DNA of 8,346 nucleotides from Solirubrobacterales bacterium 70-9 (GTDB lineage: Bacteria; Actinomycetota; Thermoleophilia; Solirubrobacterales; 70-9): contig MKSH01000113.1 of NCBI GenBank assembly GCA_001898095.1, positions 8,098 through 16,443 on the forward strand, in the 5' to 3' direction. The notes beneath the pieces are model-generated. The model had not been told where the DNA came from. It did no database searches and saw nothing but the letters and a program-made list of their open reading frames with translations. Below are positions 4,881-8,346 of the stretch, piece after piece (position 1 is the first letter of the stretch; each line of letters begins with the position of its first letter). The position numbers were made by a program, and so were the translations under genes.

Positions 4881-5735
4881 TCAGTCCGGGCTGGCGCGCT
4901 CGATCAGCCAGGCCGAGCTACCGCCGACCGAACCCGAAAGCCTGTCGCCGGCGTCGCAGACGAATTCGGCGACGGTCTTGATCACCGCCGGCGACGCGTG
5001 TTCGACCGCCAAAGTGACGCCGAGCGAGGCGACGGCGAAACCCTCGTGCGAGATGACCGGGGCGGCGACACAGCAGATCCCGGAGGAGGTCATCGACTCC
5101 TCGAAGGCGAAGCCGCGGTCGCGGGCGTCCCCCAGATCGGTGAGCAGAGTGTCCAAGGCGGTCGCTCCGACTCCCGTCCGCGAAACCAACTCACCGTGTC
5201 CATAGAGCGCCCGCACCTGCGATTCCGGAAGTGTCGAGAGGATCGCCTGCCCGACTGCCGTCAGGTGTGCGGGCAGGCGCACCCCGACCTCGGTCACCAG
5301 CGCCGGAGCGCCGTCACCCGGAATCTCCTTGTCGAGATAGAGCGCGTCGGTTCCGTGGAGGATGGCGAGGTGGGCCGTATGCCCGCTGCGTTTCGCCAGC
5401 CCGACCAGGAGGGGATGACCGAGGCGCTGGAGCGGCTCGCTGCGAAGGTAGGCCGAGCCGAGCTCGAATACGGCGATGCCGAGGCCCCAGGCACGCTCCT
5501 CCTCGTAGTAGACGACGAAGTCGCTGGCCCGCATCGAGTTCAACAGGTGGTGCATGCTGCTCTTCGGGACGTCGCACTCGCGCGCCAGGGTCATCGTCGG
5601 TACCGGCTTCGCGTAGCGGGCAAGGACGGCGAGGACCCGCATCGCCCGTTCTGCCGACTTGACGCCGGAGCCGGTCCGCCGTGGTGTTCGCACCGAGGAA
5701 TTGACGGCGGCGGTCGGCGAAGACATCCTGGACAT
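4881..5735 (-). CDS. IclR-family transcriptional regulator
   Basis: With the start used here the protein has 284 residues. Residues 24-85 form the IclR winged helix-turn-helix (VKSAERAMRVLAVLA..., recognition helix around VPKSSMHHLLNSM, 56-68). Residues about 100-275 form the effector-binding domain, with GVRLPAHLTAVGQAILS (151-167) and SGICCVAAPV (218-227) matching the conserved blocks that line the ligand pocket. IclR proteins bind small organic acids or amino-acid-derived ligands and often regulate a divergent or adjacent catabolic operon. Here the divergent gene is the M19 dipeptidase, and the gene downstream is the lyase remnant. The start is uncertain: ATGs at 5840, 5789, 5774, 5735 and 5726 are in frame and none has a strong ribosome binding site. 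5735 or 5726 gives a length close to the family norm. Confidence 0.88.
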   Translation of the reverse strand: MSRMSSPTAAVNSSVRTPRRTGSGVKSAERAMRVLAVLARYAKPVPTMTLARECDVPKSSMHHLLNSMRASDFVVYYEEERAWGLGIAVFELGSAYLRSEPLQRLGHPLLVGLAKRSGHTAHLAILHGTDALYLDKEIPGDGAPALVTEVGVRLPAHLTAVGQAILSTLPESQVRALYGHGELVSRTGVGATALDTLLTDLGDARDRGFAFEESMTSSGICCVAAPVISHEGFAVASLGVTLAVEHASPAVIKTVAEFVCDAGDRLSGSVGGSSAWLIERASPD

Positions 5736-5791
5736 GCACCCGAAGAGTACCTGCGGACCGCTCCTTCGAGCCATCCACCGATCTGCCATCG

Positions 5792-5811
5792 AAGTCTCGT
5801 ATCTCAGACTT
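5792..5811. promoter_or_regulatory. 6-bp inverted repeat in the IclR/dipeptidase divergent region
   Basis: AAGTCT (5792-5797) and AGACTT (5806-5811) are perfect complements separated by 8 nt. They lie in a locally AT-richer stretch between the likely IclR start and the dipeptidase start, where promoters for both genes are expected. It may be a second regulator half-site pair. Because the arms are short, it could also be chance. Confidence 0.3.
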
Positions 5812-5833
5812 TGGGGGCATCCGCGCCTGCGGT

Positions 5834-5867
5834 GATCCATGAGCGGATATGAATCCGCTCATGGATC
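5834..5867. promoter_or_regulatory. Perfect 15-bp inverted repeat, candidate IclR operator at the dipeptidase start
   Basis: Arms GATCCATGAGCGGAT (5834-5848) and ATCCGCTCATGGATC (5853-5867) are exact reverse complements around the 4-nt centre ATGA. That centre contains the first start codon of the dipeptidase; the alternative start at 5861 is in the right arm. A symmetric site of this size suits a dimeric or tetrameric IclR protein, and it lies about 100 nt upstream of the likely IclR start. Bound protein would block the start of the dipeptidase transcript. If transcribed, the RNA would place the AUG in a tight loop of a very stable hairpin. Confidence 0.65.
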
Positions 5868-6895
5868 CGATCGTCGATGGGCACCTCGACCTGGCCGCCA
5901 ACGCGGGGGCCGGTCTCGACTTCACGGTCGACGCCCACACCCGCCGCGCCAACGAGACCCACCGTTCGCTGTTGGCCACCGTCAGCCTGCCGGACCTGCG
6001 CCGGGGCGGCATCGCCGTGGCGTTCGCGACGCTCTTCGGGGTCCCGCACCGGCGCGGCCTCAACCACGGTGTGCCGACCGACGAGGAGACCATGCCTCCC
6101 TACGACACGCCCGCCGAGGCGGAGGAGATCGGCCTCCGCCAGCTGGGCCTCTACCGTAGCTGGGAGGACGAAGGCCGGGTCCGGATCGTCACCACCGTGA
6201 GCGAGCTCGACCGACACATGGAGCAGTGGTCGGAGGATCGCCTGCCCGGTCTGGTGATCCTGATGGAGGGCGCCGACCCGATCGTCGAACCGGCCGACGT
6301 GCACCGGTGGCATGAGCGCGGATTGCGTTTGATCGGCCTGTCGTGGTCGGGGACCCGGTACGCGGGCGGAACCGGCTCCCCCGGTCCGATCACCGAGGCC
6401 GGTGAGGAGCTGCTCGCCGAGATGGCCACCGTCGGGATGGCACTCGATCTCTCCCACCTCGCGCAGGAGGCGCTGCCGCGCGCACTCGAGTTCCCGGGAC
6501 CGATCTGCGCCACCCACGTTCACCCGCAGCGCCTCAGCGACACGGACCGCCAACTTCCCGACTTCGTGCTGGAGGCGCTGGCCAAACGCGACTCGGTGGT
6601 CGGCCTGACGATGGTCGCCGACTTCCTCGAGCGCGGCAGCGTCCAGCGAGGTAACCTGCCGACGCTGTCCGACCAGTGGGCTTCACATGCGCGCTACCTG
6701 GCCGAGATCGTCGGCTGGTCGCGGGTCGGGATCGGATCCGATCTCGACGGCGGCGTCGGCGCAGGCGAGTCGCCGCGGGAGATCGACACGGTCGCCGATC
6801 TCCGCCGCGTAGCCGGCGTGGTCCCGGCAGAGCATCGCAGCGCCGTGCTCGGCGGCAACTGGCTCAGCTGGCTACGGCGCACCCTGCCCGCCTGA
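5849..6895 (+). CDS. Membrane/renal dipeptidase-type metallopeptidase (family M19)
   Basis: The 348-residue protein has the complete di-zinc site of M19 dipeptidases: His12 and Asp14 (VDGHLDL), bridging Glu140 (LMEGADP), His203 (DLSHL), His223 (ATHVHPQRLSD) and Asp298 (IGSDLDG). It ends with the typical LGGNWLSWL block. No signal peptide is seen, so it is probably cytoplasmic. Family members hydrolyse dipeptides, including those with D- or dehydro-amino-acid residues at the C-terminal side. It is the only plus-strand gene. It is divergent from the IclR regulator and convergent with the RidA gene, 29 nt away. ATG 5849 is preceded by GAGCGG at very short spacing, and ATG 5861 has no ribosome binding site, so translation may be leaderless. 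The substrate cannot be told from sequence. Confidence 0.9.
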   Translation: MNPLMDPIVDGHLDLAANAGAGLDFTVDAHTRRANETHRSLLATVSLPDLRRGGIAVAFATLFGVPHRRGLNHGVPTDEETMPPYDTPAEAEEIGLRQLGLYRSWEDEGRVRIVTTVSELDRHMEQWSEDRLPGLVILMEGADPIVEPADVHRWHERGLRLIGLSWSGTRYAGGTGSPGPITEAGEELLAEMATVGMALDLSHLAQEALPRALEFPGPICATHVHPQRLSDTDRQLPDFVLEALAKRDSVVGLTMVADFLERGSVQRGNLPTLSDQWASHARYLAEIVGWSRVGIGSDLDGGVGAGESPREIDTVADLRRVAGVVPAEHRSAVLGGNWLSWLRRTLPA

Positions 6896-6922
6896 GGCGA
6901 CCGCGACCGAAGTATCGCGCCT
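6895..6922. terminator. Weak hairpin between convergent dipeptidase and RidA genes
   Basis: AGGC (6895-6898) can pair with GCCT (6919-6922), and GCGA (6903-6906) with TCGC (6915-6918), giving an interrupted stem in the 29-nt gap between the two stop codons. Its position suggests a bidirectional transcription stop, but there is no T-run on either strand and the stem is short. Confidence 0.3.
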
Positions 6923-6924
6923 GC

Positions 6925-7401
6925 TCAGTCGCGGACCGCAGCGATCAGCTCGATCTCGACAGCGATGTCGAAGGGCAGCTCGGCGACGCCGATCGCCGAG
7001 CGGGCGTGCCGTCCATCCTCCCCGAACACCTCCTGCATCAGGTCCGAGCAACCGTTGATCACCTCAGGGATGCGGACGAAGCCAGGGGCAGCATTGACGA
7101 AGCCGAGGAGCTTCACGAGACCGGTCACCCGATCGAGCGAACCGACCTCGGCGCGCAGCGCGGCCAGCACATTCAGCCCGGTCAGGTAGGCGGCGCGCCT
7201 GGCCTGGTCGAGATCGAGCGCCTCACCGACCTTGCCCGTGACCGGCTCCTCGCAACCCTCGATCAGCGGGCCCTGCCCGGACACGTAGGCGAAGTCACCG
7301 ACCCGCCGGACCGGCACGTAACTGCCCGCCGGCGCGTGTGCCGGCGGCAGCTCGATGCCGAGCTCCACGAGCCGCGCCTCGGCCGACTTAGAGGACGCCA
7401 C
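6925..7401 (-). CDS. RidA (YjgF/YER057c/UK114) family protein
   Basis: The 158-residue cytoplasmic protein is of the longer RidA subgroup. FAYVSGQGPLIEG (37-49), KVGEALDLDQARRAA, INGCSDLMQEVFG (115-127) and HARSAIGVAELPFDIAVEIE (132-151) match the family in order. Arg134 corresponds to the Arg that anchors the carboxylate in deaminating RidA proteins, so hydrolysis of enamine/imine intermediates such as 2-aminoacrylate is plausible. The start is a GTG at 7401, overlapping the end of the M20 gene by 14 nt. GAGGAG about 5 nt upstream supports it, which shows that the two genes are translated as one operon. In this context it may clear reactive intermediates released by the peptidases or by the former ammonia-lyase. 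Confidence 0.9.
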   Translation of the reverse strand: MASSKSAEARLVELGIELPPAHAPAGSYVPVRRVGDFAYVSGQGPLIEGCEEPVTGKVGEALDLDQARRAAYLTGLNVLAALRAEVGSLDRVTGLVKLLGFVNAAPGFVRIPEVINGCSDLMQEVFGEDGRHARSAIGVAELPFDIAVEIELIAAVRD

Positions 7402-8346
7402 CGCGCTCCTCGAGCAGCTCGAACAGGCGGACGTTGAAGCGAACCACGTCGAAATAGTCGTCGAGCCGAACCTGCTCGTCCGGCCCGTGGATTGCGCTGT
7501 CAGGACGGGTGCAGCCGGCCGGCGTCACCTGCTCGACTCCGAGTCCGTCGGTGATCAGGTGCAGCGGGCCGGAGGGCGGCACGATCGGCCAAACCTCCGG
7601 CTCGCCAAGCGTGTCCGCCGCAGCGTCGACCACGGCGCCGGCCAGCGGTGTGTCGACCGGGCTGTGGGAGGGAAGGAACTCGCCCAGGACGCGCACCTCG
7701 ACCTCGTCGAACCCGCGCGCGGCCAGGTGCCCGCGCAGCCGCGCACAGGCGGCCGCCGGCGTTTGCCCGGGAGAGAGGCGGAAGTCGACCGTGGCGTGGG
7801 CCGCGGCCGGGAGCACGGTCACGGGCTGGTCGGGTGAGTGTCCCGACCAGATCGCCGAGATGTTGGCGGTCGGCTCGTAGATCAGCCGCCGCATCCGCTC
7901 GCCCGGGACGGCAGTGAGGAACGGATCCACCCCGGGTATCGCCACCGCCGATCCAGCCGGCGGTTCGAGGTCGTCGACCAGCGCCAAGGCGGCGGCCTCC
8001 GGCGCGATCACATCGTCGTGGAACGCGTCGATCGCGACCCGGCCGTCGGCGTCATGGAGCGTGTCGAGGGCAGCCACCAGGAGGGCGGGGGCGGAGCGGT
8101 AGAGCGAGGCAAGCGAAGAGTGCTGGTCACGGGCCAGCAGGCACACCGACAGTTCGACGTGGAGGAGGCCGCGGGCCCCGAAGCCGACCTGCGGCCTGCC
8201 GTCGGCGCGCCTCAGATAGCTCTCCCAGAGGCAGGCGTCGGCGCGGATCAGGTCGGGGGCGTTCTCGACGAGGTGCCGGAGCGCGACGCTGCCGTCCTCC
8301 TCGTCGCCGTCGCAGAGCCAACGCACAGTGACCGGCGGGCGCCCAC
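7388..8346 (-). CDS. M20-family metallopeptidase (CNDP/PM20D-like), N-terminus outside the window
   Basis: About 319 C-terminal codons are present; the frame stays open through the window edge, so the GTG at 8326 is an internal Val codon and not the start. RPPVTVRWLCDGDEEDGS matches the M20 block that carries the catalytic Glu and a metal-binding Glu. RADGRPQVGFGARGLLHVEL and ARDQHSS belong to the end of the catalytic part and the start of the dimerisation domain. PTANISAIWSGHSPDQPVTVLPAAA and DFRLSP are typical of the lid domain. SGPLH and IHGPDE near the C-terminus supply the last metal-ligand His. The first roughly 130-150 residues, with the first His and Asp ligands, lie beyond 8346. Such enzymes are amino-, di- or carboxypeptidases or amidohydrolases on small peptides. 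It overlaps the RidA gene downstream. Confidence 0.9.
   Translation of the reverse strand, partial: GRPPVTVRWLCDGDEEDGSVALRHLVENAPDLIRADACLWESYLRRADGRPQVGFGARGLLHVELSVCLLARDQHSSLASLYRSAPALLVAALDTLHDADGRVAIDAFHDDVIAPEAAALALVDDLEPPAGSAVAIPGVDPFLTAVPGERMRRLIYEPTANISAIWSGHSPDQPVTVLPAAAHATVDFRLSPGQTPAAACARLRGHLAARGFDEVEVRVLGEFLPSHSPVDTPLAGAVVDAAADTLGEPEVWPIVPPSGPLHLITDGLGVEQVTPAGCTRPDSAIHGPDEQVRLDDYFDVVRFNVRLFELLEERGGVL

Noticed and set aside
4830..5852. 340-codon plus-strand ORF over the IclR gene
   Set aside because: Antisense to a well-supported IclR protein and without recognisable motifs.

Overview
The window is visibly GC-rich, with codon third positions mostly G or C, GTG starts and long spurious antisense ORFs. 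This, together with the gene families present, suggests a high-GC Actinomycetota. Thermoleophilia/Solirubrobacterales is my guess, but no rRNA or marker gene confirms it. All genes except one lie on the minus strand, so the map reads right to left.

Right part (8346 to 4222), a peptide and amino-acid catabolism neighbourhood. A 5'-truncated M20 metallopeptidase overlaps a RidA-type enamine/imine deaminase. Convergent to them on the plus strand is an M19 (renal dipeptidase type) zinc dipeptidase. It is divergent from an IclR-family regulator, and the divergent region carries a perfect 15-bp inverted repeat whose 4-nt centre holds the dipeptidase start codon. Downstream of the regulator is a histidine/phenylalanine ammonia-lyase-family gene reduced to about 185 codons. 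Its N- and C-terminal ends are joined in frame, and the cofactor-forming core is missing.

Middle (4221 to 3711). A small two-helix membrane protein with an Arg-rich tail has its ribosome binding site inside a perfect 8-bp hairpin. A gap with back-to-back inverted repeats and a possible 24-codon leader ORF follows.

Left-centre (3710 to 481), a tightly overlapping four-gene operon for extracytoplasmic copper handling. It encodes MbnP (copper-binding protein), MbnH (di-heme MauG-like enzyme that modifies MbnP), a stand-alone CopC, and a membrane-anchored YcnI/DUF1775 protein. Three of the four have a His directly after the predicted signal-peptide cleavage site. No methanobactin precursor, TonB receptor, CopD, copper ATPase or copper regulator is visible. 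This is the most interesting system in the window.

Left end (480 to 1). A strong hairpin closes the copper operon. Beyond it are an FmdB-type zinc-ribbon protein and the first codons of another gene running off the edge. No tRNA, rRNA, CRISPR array, transposase or insertion sequence was seen.
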